This document shows positions 42,801 through 51,338 of a stretch of 64,000 bases of DNA, piece by piece (the stretch's first letter is position 1; every line of letters begins with the position of its first letter). The stretch is from Chloroflexota bacterium (GTDB taxonomy: Bacteria > Chloroflexota > UBA11872), in NCBI GenBank assembly GCA_026707285.1, contig JAPOXD010000019.1:1-64000 (forward strand), written 5' to 3'. The position numbers and the translations under genes were made by a program. A model generated the notes under the pieces. It made no database searches and was not told where the DNA came from. It was given only the letters and a program-made list of their open reading frames with translations.

Positions 42801-43808
42801 CTACGCAAAGTATGGCGCGGCGTGCTCACGCAGCCAGTTCAAGCTGGCGACAATCCAGGCTTCGGCGTCGTGCTCGGGCGGCGCGAGCACCTCCACGCAG
42901 TGCTGCAGATTGTCGGGGTCCGGGGCGCCCTGCTGCAACACATCGAGGATTTCGAGCACCGGCACGACGCCGTCCCCGATGGGCGTGTTGAAGAACCTTG
43001 GCTCGCCGATCAGCGTGTAGGGCTGCACGCGCATGTCCTTGATGTGCGTCATCACGGTGTAGGGCGCGGCCAGCCGCGCCGCATCGAGCGGGTCCTCGAC
43101 GACGGAAATCGAGTTGACGAAGTCGAAATTGTGGCGCAGCCAGGGCGACGCGACGGCGTCCATCACCTGTACGTAGTCGGCGACGCGGTAATCCATGTGC
43201 GATTCGGTAGTCAGGACGATGCCCAGCTCTTCGGCGATGGGGATGAGCGACGTCAGATTGCGGATCATTGCGTCGATCTGCTGGGCCAGCGGCGGGTCGT
43301 CGATGAACCGGTGGCGCAACCCGGCCTCGCGGTGGACCACGTTGACGATGGTCGCCCCCGCGGCCGCGGAAAGCTCGATGGCCCGCACGCACCGTTGAAA
43401 CTCGGTGCCGCCGCTCCATCCGTTCGCCGTCTCGGCCAGCCGGTAGGACGTCGCGTCGCGGGCGGCGCGCCGCGCGGCCATGTCCGTGGCGCCCCAGGCG
43501 TCGGCGTCGGCCGGGAGATCCGGAACGGCGATGCCGAAATACTCAATCCCCGCGTCGCGCATGACGTCGCCAAATCGGCCGGCGCCGGCCTCGTCCTTGA
43601 ACCAGCCGGGGTCCATGTAGAGCGCCGTAAGCCCGTGCACGCGCGCCCGCTCGATCATCCAGCCGGGTAAATCGTCCGCCCTCTCCGGCGGTTCGACCGA
43701 CTCGAAATATGGCAGACGTCCAGTGGAATACCGGTAGGTCGCGCTGTCGGTGCGCAGCCAGGGATACGCCACCCAGCGATAGCTTGCCTGAGAGAGTCCG
43801 AGCTTCAT
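42801..43808 (-). CDS. Sugar phosphate isomerase/epimerase (TIM barrel) A
   Basis: Xylose-isomerase-like barrel protein, probably metal-dependent. ATG 43808 overlaps the stop of the previous gene (ATGA). The listed earlier start is inside that gene. The length is 335 residues. The N-terminus MKLGLSQASYRWVAYP is shared with two other isomerases here. Likely metal ligands are Glu in TESHMDYR, Asp in HNFDFVNSISVVEDP, His in MTHIKDMRVQP and Glu near APPEHD. Family members isomerise or epimerise keto- and hydroxy-sugars. It is the last gene of the leftward string; the substrate is unknown. Confidence 0.85.
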   Translation of the reverse strand: MKLGLSQASYRWVAYPWLRTDSATYRYSTGRLPYFESVEPPERADDLPGWMIERARVHGLTALYMDPGWFKDEAGAGRFGDVMRDAGIEYFGIAVPDLPADADAWGATDMAARRAARDATSYRLAETANGWSGGTEFQRCVRAIELSAAAGATIVNVVHREAGLRHRFIDDPPLAQQIDAMIRNLTSLIPIAEELGIVLTTESHMDYRVADYVQVMDAVASPWLRHNFDFVNSISVVEDPLDAARLAAPYTVMTHIKDMRVQPYTLIGEPRFFNTPIGDGVVPVLEILDVLQQGAPDPDNLQHCVEVLAPPEHDAEAWIVASLNWLREHAAPYFA

Positions 43809-44737
43809 GTCGACTCGAACAGGTGCCCGCGCTCGGCGCGCAGCCACTCGATGCTGGCCCGCACCCACACGTCGGGATCATGGTCGGGCGGCGGCGCCAC
43901 CTCGACGCATACGGGCATCGAGTCCGGGTCCGCCGCCTCAGCCTGCACCAGGTCGAGGATCTCGAGAATTGGGACACTGCCCCGCCCTAACGGCGCCCAG
44001 GACACCTGCGCCTCGCCGGTTCCGGTGGCCGGCTGGATGCGCATGTCCTTCAGGTGCATGTTCACGGCGTACTTGGCCGCCAGCCGCGCGCCGTCCATCG
44101 GGTCCTCGATCACGGCAATGGGGTTGGCCGTGTCGAGATTGATCCGCAGCCAGGGCGAGTCGATGGCCTCGACCACCTGCACGACCTCGGACAAGCGATA
44201 GTCGATGTGGTTCTCCCAGGCCAGCACCACGCCGTATTCGGCGCAGACCGGCAGGAGCGACCGGAAGTTGGCTTCCGCCCGCTCCAGCTGAACCTCGATC
44301 GGCGGATCCTTGGTGAAGTGGTTGTGCCGCACGGCCTGGTTATGCACCGCCGCCGCCACCGTGGCGCCGGCCCAGGCACTGCGCCAGATCTGCTGGATGG
44401 TCGAGTGATACTCCCCGCCCTCCCACTCTTCGGCGCTGGCGGCGACGTTGAAGGCCGCGTTGCTCACAAGCATCACCCCGGCGGCCTCGGCACGCTCGCG
44501 GAAGGTCTGGGCCGCGGCGCGTCCGGCAAACGTCCGCGACGCCACGTAGAGCGACTGCACGCCCAGGGACTCCACCCGATCAAGCAGCCAGAATTCGATT
44601 GGCTCGTCCGGGTCCGGCGGGTCCAGCGATTGCAAGTAAGGCAACCGCCACTCGTCCTGGAGGAATATCGGGCGGTCGCGGCGCATGTCCGGATATGCCA
44701 TCCACCGATAGCACGCCTGCGAGATGCCGAGTTTCAT
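43805..44737 (-). CDS. Sugar phosphate isomerase/epimerase (TIM barrel) B
   Basis: A 310-residue paralogue of its downstream neighbour, with the same opening pattern (MKLGISQACYRWMAYP). Metal-site candidates are WENHIDYR (Glu), NLDTANPIAVIEDP (Asp), VNMHLKDMRIQP (His) and VEVAPPPDHD (Glu). The strong similarity in order and spacing to genes A and D indicates duplication within this locus. It starts ten bases after the stop of gene C and overlaps gene A, so all are probably made from one message. It is probably an acid-sugar or keto-sugar isomerase. Confidence 0.85.
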   Translation of the reverse strand: MKLGISQACYRWMAYPDMRRDRPIFLQDEWRLPYLQSLDPPDPDEPIEFWLLDRVESLGVQSLYVASRTFAGRAAAQTFRERAEAAGVMLVSNAAFNVAASAEEWEGGEYHSTIQQIWRSAWAGATVAAAVHNQAVRHNHFTKDPPIEVQLERAEANFRSLLPVCAEYGVVLAWENHIDYRLSEVVQVVEAIDSPWLRINLDTANPIAVIEDPMDGARLAAKYAVNMHLKDMRIQPATGTGEAQVSWAPLGRGSVPILEILDLVQAEAADPDSMPVCVEVAPPPDHDPDVWVRASIEWLRAERGHLFEST

Positions 44738-44747
44738 GGGCGACTCG

Positions 44748-45719
44748 TCACGAGGTTTCGCGCAGTGCGCGCCACACGAGCTCTTGCGTGTCCAGGATGT
44801 CGTTGCGGCCCATGGCGTCGGCCAACGCCTCGGCGTCGATCGCGTCGAGCACGCGCAGCAGGAAATTGGTGTTCGACACGAACTGCTGCGCGCTGCGGAT
44901 GGGCTCCTCGCGTGTCCAGACCACGTCCATGCCCAGGTAATACGGATAGTCGGCCTCGCGCAGCCAGTGCAGCAGCTCCAGCGACTCCCACAGGTGGCTG
45001 CTGGCGAAGATGGTCGACAGGTCTTGCGGCAGCTGGGTGTCGTTGAGGTGCACGTGATACAGCAGGCCGCGGCGGGCGGCTTCCCACGCCGCTTGCGCCG
45101 CGTTCTCGCCGCTCATGAAGGTGTGGCTCACCTCCAGTTGCGCGCCAAGGTTCGGCAGATTCAGCTCGCCGATGATCTCCAGCGTCTTGCTCATCGAGCC
45201 CACCGTGGCCCAGCCGCGCGGCAAGTAGGGCCGAAACTCCAGCGCCACCTTCAGCTCGCCGGCCGCGTCGCAAATCTCACGCAGGGCGTCCAGCGTGCGC
45301 TCGCGCGCGGCGCGAAAGTCCTGCTGAAACGGGTAATCCGCGCCGTCCATGGGCGTGAACACGTAAACGCCCAGGCCGCCGAGCGCGCGCGCCACCTCGA
45401 CGGCGTGCAGGCACATGTCGATGGCCTCGCGCCGCTCGGACGCGTCGGGCGAGGTATAGGCGGCCCAGGGGAACGAGCCACGAATGTAGGGCTCGCCGTG
45501 GTGAATCATGGAGCATTGCAGCCCGCGGTCGTCGAGCCGCTGCTTCACCTGGTGCGCGCTGTCCAGCGTCACGCACGTGCCGCTGAAGAACTCGATGCCC
45601 GCCAGATCGGGAATCCGGTCCACGGCGCGAAAGGCCTCGTCGATCTGGTCCATCGAGGGACCGTCGACCATGCCCAGATGGTGATACAGACCCACGGAGT
45701 ATCGCGGCACCCAGTCCAT
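44748..45719 (-). CDS. Sugar phosphate isomerase/epimerase (TIM barrel) C, divergent
   Basis: ATG 45719 follows AGGAG with an eight-base gap, giving 323 residues; the longer ORF start lies in the upstream gene. It lacks the MxLGxSQAxYRW opening of the other three. Barrel features are IPDLAGIEFFSG, VALEFRPY (Glu ligand), GAQLEVSHTFM (probable Glu/His pair) and YHVHLNDTQ (His/Asp). These resemble hydroxypyruvate-isomerase or inosose-dehydratase-like barrels. It sits directly after the dehydratase gene, so it may act on that product. Confidence 0.82.
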   Translation of the reverse strand: MDWVPRYSVGLYHHLGMVDGPSMDQIDEAFRAVDRIPDLAGIEFFSGTCVTLDSAHQVKQRLDDRGLQCSMIHHGEPYIRGSFPWAAYTSPDASERREAIDMCLHAVEVARALGGLGVYVFTPMDGADYPFQQDFRAARERTLDALREICDAAGELKVALEFRPYLPRGWATVGSMSKTLEIIGELNLPNLGAQLEVSHTFMSGENAAQAAWEAARRGLLYHVHLNDTQLPQDLSTIFASSHLWESLELLHWLREADYPYYLGMDVVWTREEPIRSAQQFVSNTNFLLRVLDAIDAEALADAMGRNDILDTQELVWRALRETS

Positions 45720-45730
45720 ACCCGCTGCTC

Positions 45731-46891
45731 CTAGTAGTAGCCGAAGCCCCCGTCGGCCTTCGCCGGCACGGGGCGCCGCCACGATTGGTAGGGGTGTTGC
45801 GCCACGACCGCCTCGTTCAGCGTCACGCCCCAGCCCGGACCCTGCGGCAGTTTGACATAGCCGTCCTCGATCTCGATGCCGCCATGCAGGAAGCTGTGGC
45901 GCAGCGCGCTCGCCTGGGCCCGCGGGCCCACCGTCTGCGGCGACTCCATGATGAGGAAGTTGGGCGTGGCCGCGCCGAAATGCGCCGTGGCCACGGACGA
46001 TAACCCGCCAAACGGGTTGTGCGGCGCCAGCGACAGCATGTGCGCCTCGGCCAGCGCCGCGATCTTGCGAATCTCGGTCATGCCGCCGCAGAGCAGGATG
46101 TCGGGTTGCAGCAGGTCGGCTCCCTGCGCCTCGATCAGCGCCTGGAACTCGTGTTTGCCATAGAGGCTCTCACCCGTGGCCACGGGCAGGTTCATCGCGC
46201 GCCGCGCCTCGGCCATCACCGTGTGACTGCCCGGCCTGATTGGCTCCTCGATGAACATCGGGCGGAAGGGCTCGATGGCCCGCGCCAGCTCGGCGGCCTT
46301 GGCCGGCTCCTCCAGCTTGGCGTGAAAGTCGACGCCGATCTCGGCCGCGTCGCCCACCGCCGCGCGCACGGCCTCGACGCGCTCCGACACGATCTGGATA
46401 GCGTTCTGCCACGGCAAGCGGTCGTCCTCCGGCGAGTAAGGGAAGAGCTTGAACGCCGTGAACCCATAGTCGCCCGCCATGGCCGTGGCTTCCTCCGCCA
46501 TGTCCGCCGGATCGCCGGTCACTACGTCGAAATAGACCCACACGCGGTCGCGATAGGATCCGCCCAGCAGCTGATACACCGGCTGATCGGCCAGCTTGCC
46601 CGCCAGGTCCCACAGCGCCAGGTCGATGCCGCTTATCGCCGCCCAGCCCACCGCGCCCGCGGGAAACCGCAGTCCGCGGTAGCACAGGTGCCAGAGCCGC
46701 TCGCGGCGCGTGGCGTCCTGCCCCACCAGCCACTCGCCGAGATAGCGAACCGTCTCGGCAACCGCGAGGTCCGGACCGGCGGCATACGCCTCGCCAAGGC
46801 CCACCAGCCCCGACTCCGTCGTGATGGTGACGTAGTTGGCGTTATGGTGCGTGTCCGAGGCCGTCCGCACCTCGACGGATTGGATGCGCAC
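45731..46891 (-). CDS. Mandelate racemase/enolase-superfamily dehydratase, galactonate-dehydratase-like
   Basis: Probably dehydrates an acid sugar to a 2-keto-3-deoxy acid with Mg2+. The 386-residue protein has metal ligands in VDFHAKLEEP (Asp), MFIEEPI (Glu) and ATGESLYG (Glu). A general-base His is likely in APHNPFGG. The spacing resembles D-galactonate dehydratase and relatives. The N-terminal capping domain is intact (ANYVTITTESGLVGLGEAY). The start is GTG 46891. A promoter-like pair and a 215-base gap separate it from the upstream oppF, so this gene and the three isomerases may have their own transcript. Confidence 0.87.
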   Translation of the reverse strand: MRIQSVEVRTASDTHHNANYVTITTESGLVGLGEAYAAGPDLAVAETVRYLGEWLVGQDATRRERLWHLCYRGLRFPAGAVGWAAISGIDLALWDLAGKLADQPVYQLLGGSYRDRVWVYFDVVTGDPADMAEEATAMAGDYGFTAFKLFPYSPEDDRLPWQNAIQIVSERVEAVRAAVGDAAEIGVDFHAKLEEPAKAAELARAIEPFRPMFIEEPIRPGSHTVMAEARRAMNLPVATGESLYGKHEFQALIEAQGADLLQPDILLCGGMTEIRKIAALAEAHMLSLAPHNPFGGLSSVATAHFGAATPNFLIMESPQTVGPRAQASALRHSFLHGGIEIEDGYVKLPQGPGWGVTLNEAVVAQHPYQSWRRPVPAKADGGFGYY

Positions 46892-46925
46892 CTAGACCCG
46901 CCTCACGAATTTCACGACGCGCGCG

Positions 46926-46954
46926 AGCCTAGTCCGTGCGCTCCGCAGCGTCCA
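46926..46954 (-). promoter_or_regulatory. Possible promoter of the dehydratase-isomerase operon
   Basis: Reading leftward, TGGACG and TAGGCT are exactly 17 bases apart, 35 bases before the GTG start of the dehydratase. The same TAGGCT box occurs before recO and before the last ABC gene. Confidence 0.45.
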
Positions 46955-46980
46955 CTCTGCGAGCGGCGTGGACGCAATCT

Positions 46981-46998
46981 GCGACAAGGCGCTGTCGC
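46981..46998 (-). terminator. Hairpin in the oppF-dehydratase gap
   Basis: GCGACA-aggcgc-TGTCGC forms a 6-base stem 109 bases after the oppF stop. It lacks a T-run. The rest of 46892-47106 contains no gene. Confidence 0.35.
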
Positions 46999-47106
46999 GC
47001 GGCACGGGAACGCGCAGGCTGCCGAGCTAGGCAACAACGCAATCGGCGCGACGCGATCGCCACACGCTCTCAGGGTCTGGGCCGGATTGTCGTTCTGCGC
47101 CGACTC

Positions 47107-48204
47107 CTAGCCCGCCGACGCTCCGTTCGCGGCCATGGGCAGTGCGCCGCCCTTGGCCTCGATGTCGTCCCAGAAGTGGCAGGACACGAAGTGGCCGTCA
47201 CCGACGTCCCTGAGCTCCGGCTCTTCCGTTGCGCAGCGATCCTCGGCCCACGGGCACCGAGGATGAAAGCGGCAACCCGACGGCGGGTTCACCGGACTGG
47301 GCACGTCGCCGGTGAGGATGATGCGCTCGCGCTTGGCTTCCAGGTCGGGGTCGGGCACCGGCACCGCGGACAGCAGACATCGCGTGTACGGGTGCAGCGG
47401 CCGCAGATAGAACTGCTCGCTGGGGGCCATCTCGACGATCTGGCCGAGGTACATGACCGCGATGCGGTGGCTGATCTGCCGCACGACCTTGAAGTCATGG
47501 GAGATGAACAGATAGGCCACGCCCAGCTGCTGCTGTAGGTCCAGCAGCAGGTTCATGATCTGCGCCTGAATCGACACGTCCAGCGCCGACACCGGCTCGT
47601 CGCAGACGATGAACGACGGCTGCACCGCCAGCGCACGGGCGAAGGCGATGCGCTGCCGCTGACCGCCGGAGAACTCGTGCGGGTAGCGGCTGGAGAAGCG
47701 CGGATCGAGCCCCACCAATTCCAGCAACTCGCGCACGCGCTGGCGGCGCTCCTCGCGGTTCCCATGCAGGTCGTGCACCTGCAGCGGCTCTTCGATGATC
47801 CGCCCGACCGACATGCGCGGATTCAGCGAGCCGTACGGGTCTTGGAAGATCATCTGCATCTTCCGACGCGCACGCCGCTGGTCGTCGCGGGAAAGCTGGA
47901 CGAGGTCGTTGCCCTCGAAGATCACCTCGCCCGCGGTCGGCGGCTCGAGCTGCATGATGGTGTTGCCGGTCGTCGTCTTGCCGCAGCCGGACTCGCCGAC
48001 AAGGCCGAGGGTCTCGCCCGCCTTCAGCTCGAAGCTGATGCCGTCAACCGCCCGCACCAGCCCAGACTGGCGGCGAATGATGAAACCGCGCATCACGGGG
48101 AAGTACTTGGTGAGCCCCTTCACCGTCAGCAGCGTTTCGCCATTGGCCGAGCCGTTGCGGCTCGAAGCGGTCGTCATCGTCTCCCCGGCCCTGGCTTCAC
48201 TCAT
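47107..48204 (-). CDS. Oligopeptide-type ABC importer ATPase, OppF/DppF-like
   Basis: One of two ATPases powering import of peptides, opines or glycosides. The 365-residue protein has Walker [14 protein letters not shown], signature [15 protein letters not shown], Walker [13 protein letters not shown] and the Opp-type C-terminal Cys cluster ([20 protein letters not shown]) that binds an iron-sulfur centre in relatives. Its ATG overlaps the oppD stop (ATGA). No permease or binding-protein gene is present in this string, so its transporter is completed from elsewhere. Confidence 0.92.
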   Translation of the reverse strand: MSEARAGETMTTASSRNGSANGETLLTVKGLTKYFPVMRGFIIRRQSGLVRAVDGISFELKAGETLGLVGESGCGKTTTGNTIMQLEPPTAGEVIFEGNDLVQLSRDDQRRARRKMQMIFQDPYGSLNPRMSVGRIIEEPLQVHDLHGNREERRQRVRELLELVGLDPRFSSRYPHEFSGGQRQRIAFARALAVQPSFIVCDEPVSALDVSIQAQIMNLLLDLQQQLGVAYLFISHDFKVVRQISHRIAVMYLGQIVEMAPSEQFYLRPLHPYTRCLLSAVPVPDPDLEAKRERIILTGDVPSPVNPPSGCRFHPRCPWAEDRCATEEPELRDVGDGHFVSCHFWDDIEAKGGALPMAANGASAG

Positions 48205-49265
48205 CGCAACTCACCCGTATCCACGTCCACCCAGCAGCGGAGCGACCGGCCGTCGTCGATCATCTCCACCGGCGGCATTTCCTCGATGCACTTGTCCTTC
48301 ACGAACCGGCAGCGCGGCGCGAACGGGCACCCGACCGGAAGATTGGTCATGTCCGGCGGCGCGCCGGGGATGGCGCTCAGCCGGTCACCTCGCGCCGCGG
48401 AGATGCTGGGCATGGATTCGAGCAGGCCAATCGTGTAGGGGTGTTTCGGCGTATAGAAGATGTCACGGCCAGTTGCGCGCTCGACGATGTACCCGCCGTA
48501 CATCACCACGATCTCCTGGCAGAATCCGGCGACCAGCGCCAGATCGTGGGTAATGAGGATGGCAGCCATGCCCAACTCTTCGCGCAGGCTCGAAATGAGC
48601 TCGATGACCTGCGCTTGAATCGTCACGTCCAGCGCCGTGGTCGGCTCGTCCGCGATCAGCAGCTGCGGCTCGCACGAGATCGCCATCGCGATCATCGCCC
48701 GCTGCTGCATGCCCCCCGAGAGCTGGTGCGGATAGTCGTTGGCACGCTCGGCGGGCGAGGGAATTCCCACCCGATCCAGAAGCTCGACGGTGTGCGCGCG
48801 CGCCTCGTCCTTGCTCACGCCCAGGTGCAGCCGCTGCGCCTCGTCGATCTGGCGGCCCACCGTCAGCACGGGATTGAGCGAGCTCATCGGGTCCTGAAAG
48901 ATCATGGAGATCTTTCCGCCGCGAATCCCCCGCATCTCGTTGGGCGGAATCTGCAGCAGGGAAACGCGGCCGGCGCGTGTCTCAATGATCTCCTCGGGAT
49001 CGATGTCCATCACGTTGGTGTCGCCGAACATGACCTCGCCACCGGTGATTTGACCGGCGGGCTGCGGAATCAGCCGCAGCAGGGCCAGCGAGCTGACGCT
49101 CTTGCCGCTGCCCGACTCGCCCACGATGCCGAGCGAACCGCCCGCCGCAAGCTCGTAGGCGATGCCGTTGACCGCCCGGACAATGCCCTCGTCCGTCTTG
49201 AATTGGACGGCGAGATCCTTGACCTCGAGCAAGTGGCCGTTGTCGCTCATGCCGTTCTCGCTCAT
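48201..49265 (-). CDS. Oligopeptide-type ABC importer ATPase, OppD/DppD-like
   Basis: Partner ATPase of the OppF-like protein, 354 residues. Motifs are Walker [16 protein letters not shown], a [24 protein letters not shown]-loop region, signature [14 protein letters not shown], Walker [13 protein letters not shown] and the C-terminal Cys cluster ([20 protein letters not shown]). Its ATG overlaps the stop of hyuB (ATGA) and its stop overlaps the oppF start. HyuB, OppD and OppF are therefore translationally coupled. This suggests the imported compound is the HyuAB substrate; that is inference. Confidence 0.92.
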   Translation of the reverse strand: MSENGMSDNGHLLEVKDLAVQFKTDEGIVRAVNGIAYELAAGGSLGIVGESGSGKSVSSLALLRLIPQPAGQITGGEVMFGDTNVMDIDPEEIIETRAGRVSLLQIPPNEMRGIRGGKISMIFQDPMSSLNPVLTVGRQIDEAQRLHLGVSKDEARAHTVELLDRVGIPSPAERANDYPHQLSGGMQQRAMIAMAISCEPQLLIADEPTTALDVTIQAQVIELISSLREELGMAAILITHDLALVAGFCQEIVVMYGGYIVERATGRDIFYTPKHPYTIGLLESMPSISAARGDRLSAIPGAPPDMTNLPVGCPFAPRCRFVKDKCIEEMPPVEMIDDGRSLRCWVDVDTGELR

Positions 49266-51310
49266 GTCGCCTGCTCAATCACTTGGTCCGCATGCCTCGG
49301 CAGCCAGTAGTCGTGATACCGATCATCGCACTCCACGGAGCAGAAGCGCATCCCGCCGGCGCTCACCCACACGTCGCGCGGGACCACCTGGCCGCATAGC
49401 TGGCAATTCGTGACGCTAGTTTGCCACCAATCGCCCTTGTGCTCCTCCCAGTGCCCGCCCGTCTCGGACCGGGGCGCGACAGCGACGGGCTCGCGCGTTT
49501 CGTCGGTGACGGTCGGCGCCGCGGGAGCCGGCGCATCGGCGCGAAGCCTCGCCGTCTCGTCGGCGTCGATCGTCAGCGTTCCGTTGAGGCGCTCCAAGGC
49601 GACGCCGTAGATATCGCGCGCGGCCGTTTCCGACACGAATCCCTCCAAGACATCCCGGCGCACGGCTTCCGCGGCGCGTGTCCTCGGGTCGCCGTAGCCT
49701 CCCCCGCCGGGACTCGCGAGCATAACCTGATCGCCCTCTTTCAGCACAATGTTGGCCACGCGCGAGTTGCTGGCCGTGCCGTATTCCTCGCGGAAGGTCA
49801 CGAACGTATCGTGACCGGCACGCTTCACGAGCAGCGCCGATCGCTGCCCGTCCTCGCCGCCAAAGAGGCCCCAGGCGCCCGACACCATGCGGTCGAATAG
49901 CGCCGACACGGTGATCTCCGGCGCCCGCACCTCGAGAATCCGCTCCGAGCCCAGTCCTCCCCGCTGCGCGCCGGCGCCGCCCGAGTCCTGCCGCAGGCGA
50001 TAGGACCGCTCCAGGAACGGATATCGCGTCTCGAAGATCTCCACCGGCGTCGAGGGGCAGTTGCCATTGGGGATCACCTGGTTGCTGTTGCCATCCGCGT
50101 TGGCGCGGCCGCCCCAGCCCACGCCATCGAAGTGGTAGTGGACGTAGTAGCGATCGGTGTCCGGATGCGTGCCGCCGAAAAGGAAGTTGCACGAGGTGCC
50201 GCCGGTGTCGGCGGAGACCCGGTCCGGCACCGCCTTGGAGAGCGCGCCGATCACGATGCCCCACACGCGGGGGTGGGTCTCGGTGTTGCCGCCCACGCAC
50301 GGGCCGGGATGGACCACGTTGGTGAGCGTTCCGGGCGACGCGATCACCGTGATCGGGCGATACGCGCCGTCGTTGTGGGGCACGTTGTTGTCGGCAAAGT
50401 GAAACACGGCGTTGTAGGTACCGGAGGCCGTCACGCCGTAGGTGCAGTTCAGCACGTGATCCGCCTGGGGATCGCTCTCGCTGAAATCGGCCACGAGGCT
50501 CCCGTCGGAAACCACCAGCCGCAGCCGAATCCAGTCGTGCAAGGGCACCTCGCGGGCGTCCTCCATGTGGCCTTCAAAGGTGTACTCACCGTCGGGGATG
50601 GCGCGAATCTCGTCCCGCATCCACCGCTCGGCATAGTCGAGCAGCTCGTCGCTCACCTGGGTGATGCGCTCGACTCCGTAGGCGTCCAGCAACTCGTGGG
50701 TGCGCTGCTCGGCCACGTTCAGCGACGCCATCATGGCGTGCAGGTCGCCCCAGGTGTATCGCGGCGCGCGGTGGTTGGACATCATGATGCGCCACACGTC
50801 TTCGTTGTATTCGCCGCCGCGCATCAGCCACACCGGCGGCAGGCGCAGGCCTTCCTGGTAAATCTCGGTGGCGGTGGCCGCGAAGCCGCCGACGGCCAGG
50901 CCGCCAATTTCCACCAGGTGGGCGATGTTCGAGACGTAGCCGAAGATCTCGCCGTCGTAGAACACCGGCTTGATGACCACGTGCTCCGGCATGTGCACGC
51001 CGCCGCGATAGGGGTCGTTATGCACGATGATGTCGCCTTCGCGGACGTTCTCCTCGCCGATTTCGGCGATGAGCCACTTGACCACGAAGCGGATCGCGCC
51101 GACCTGCGCGGGGCAGAACTCGGTTTGCGCGAGCATGCGCCCGTGGCGGTCGAAGAGGACGCAGGAGAAGTCACGGCTCTCGCTGAAGATCGGCGAGTAG
51201 GCCGTGCGCATCATCGTGGTGCCCATCTCGCGGCAGATGCCGACGAGGCGGTTGTAGACCACGTTGAGCGTGACGAGATCGACGCTGGATGGGGCGCTGG
51301 ACGTTGTCAT
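49262..51310 (-). CDS. Hydantoinase B/oxoprolinase subunit with C-terminal zinc-finger extension
   Basis: Large subunit of ATP-dependent hydantoinase, 5-oxoprolinase or acetone-carboxylase-like enzymes. ATG 51310 (682 residues) has GGAG about nine bases upstream; the ORF start at 51379 overlaps hyuA and is rejected. Family motifs are MMRTAYSPIFSESRDFSCVL, VHNDPYRGGVHMPEHV, HVLNCTYGVTASGTYNAVFH and PGGGGYGDP. After the normal end (about residue 605) there is a linker and an FCS/TRASH-like zinc finger: NCQLCG, then RFCSVECDDRYHDYW (C-x2-C and C-x3-C pairs). The second HyuB in this window lacks it. The partner hyuA is immediately upstream. Confidence 0.9.
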   Translation of the reverse strand: MTTSSAPSSVDLVTLNVVYNRLVGICREMGTTMMRTAYSPIFSESRDFSCVLFDRHGRMLAQTEFCPAQVGAIRFVVKWLIAEIGEENVREGDIIVHNDPYRGGVHMPEHVVIKPVFYDGEIFGYVSNIAHLVEIGGLAVGGFAATATEIYQEGLRLPPVWLMRGGEYNEDVWRIMMSNHRAPRYTWGDLHAMMASLNVAEQRTHELLDAYGVERITQVSDELLDYAERWMRDEIRAIPDGEYTFEGHMEDAREVPLHDWIRLRLVVSDGSLVADFSESDPQADHVLNCTYGVTASGTYNAVFHFADNNVPHNDGAYRPITVIASPGTLTNVVHPGPCVGGNTETHPRVWGIVIGALSKAVPDRVSADTGGTSCNFLFGGTHPDTDRYYVHYHFDGVGWGGRANADGNSNQVIPNGNCPSTPVEIFETRYPFLERSYRLRQDSGGAGAQRGGLGSERILEVRAPEITVSALFDRMVSGAWGLFGGEDGQRSALLVKRAGHDTFVTFREEYGTASNSRVANIVLKEGDQVMLASPGGGGYGDPRTRAAEAVRRDVLEGFVSETAARDIYGVALERLNGTLTIDADETARLRADAPAPAAPTVTDETREPVAVAPRSETGGHWEEHKGDWWQTSVTNCQLCGQVVPRDVWVSAGGMRFCSVECDDRYHDYWLPRHADQVIEQAT

Positions 51311-51338
51311 CGATGGCGACTCCGGGCACGTGGCGCGT

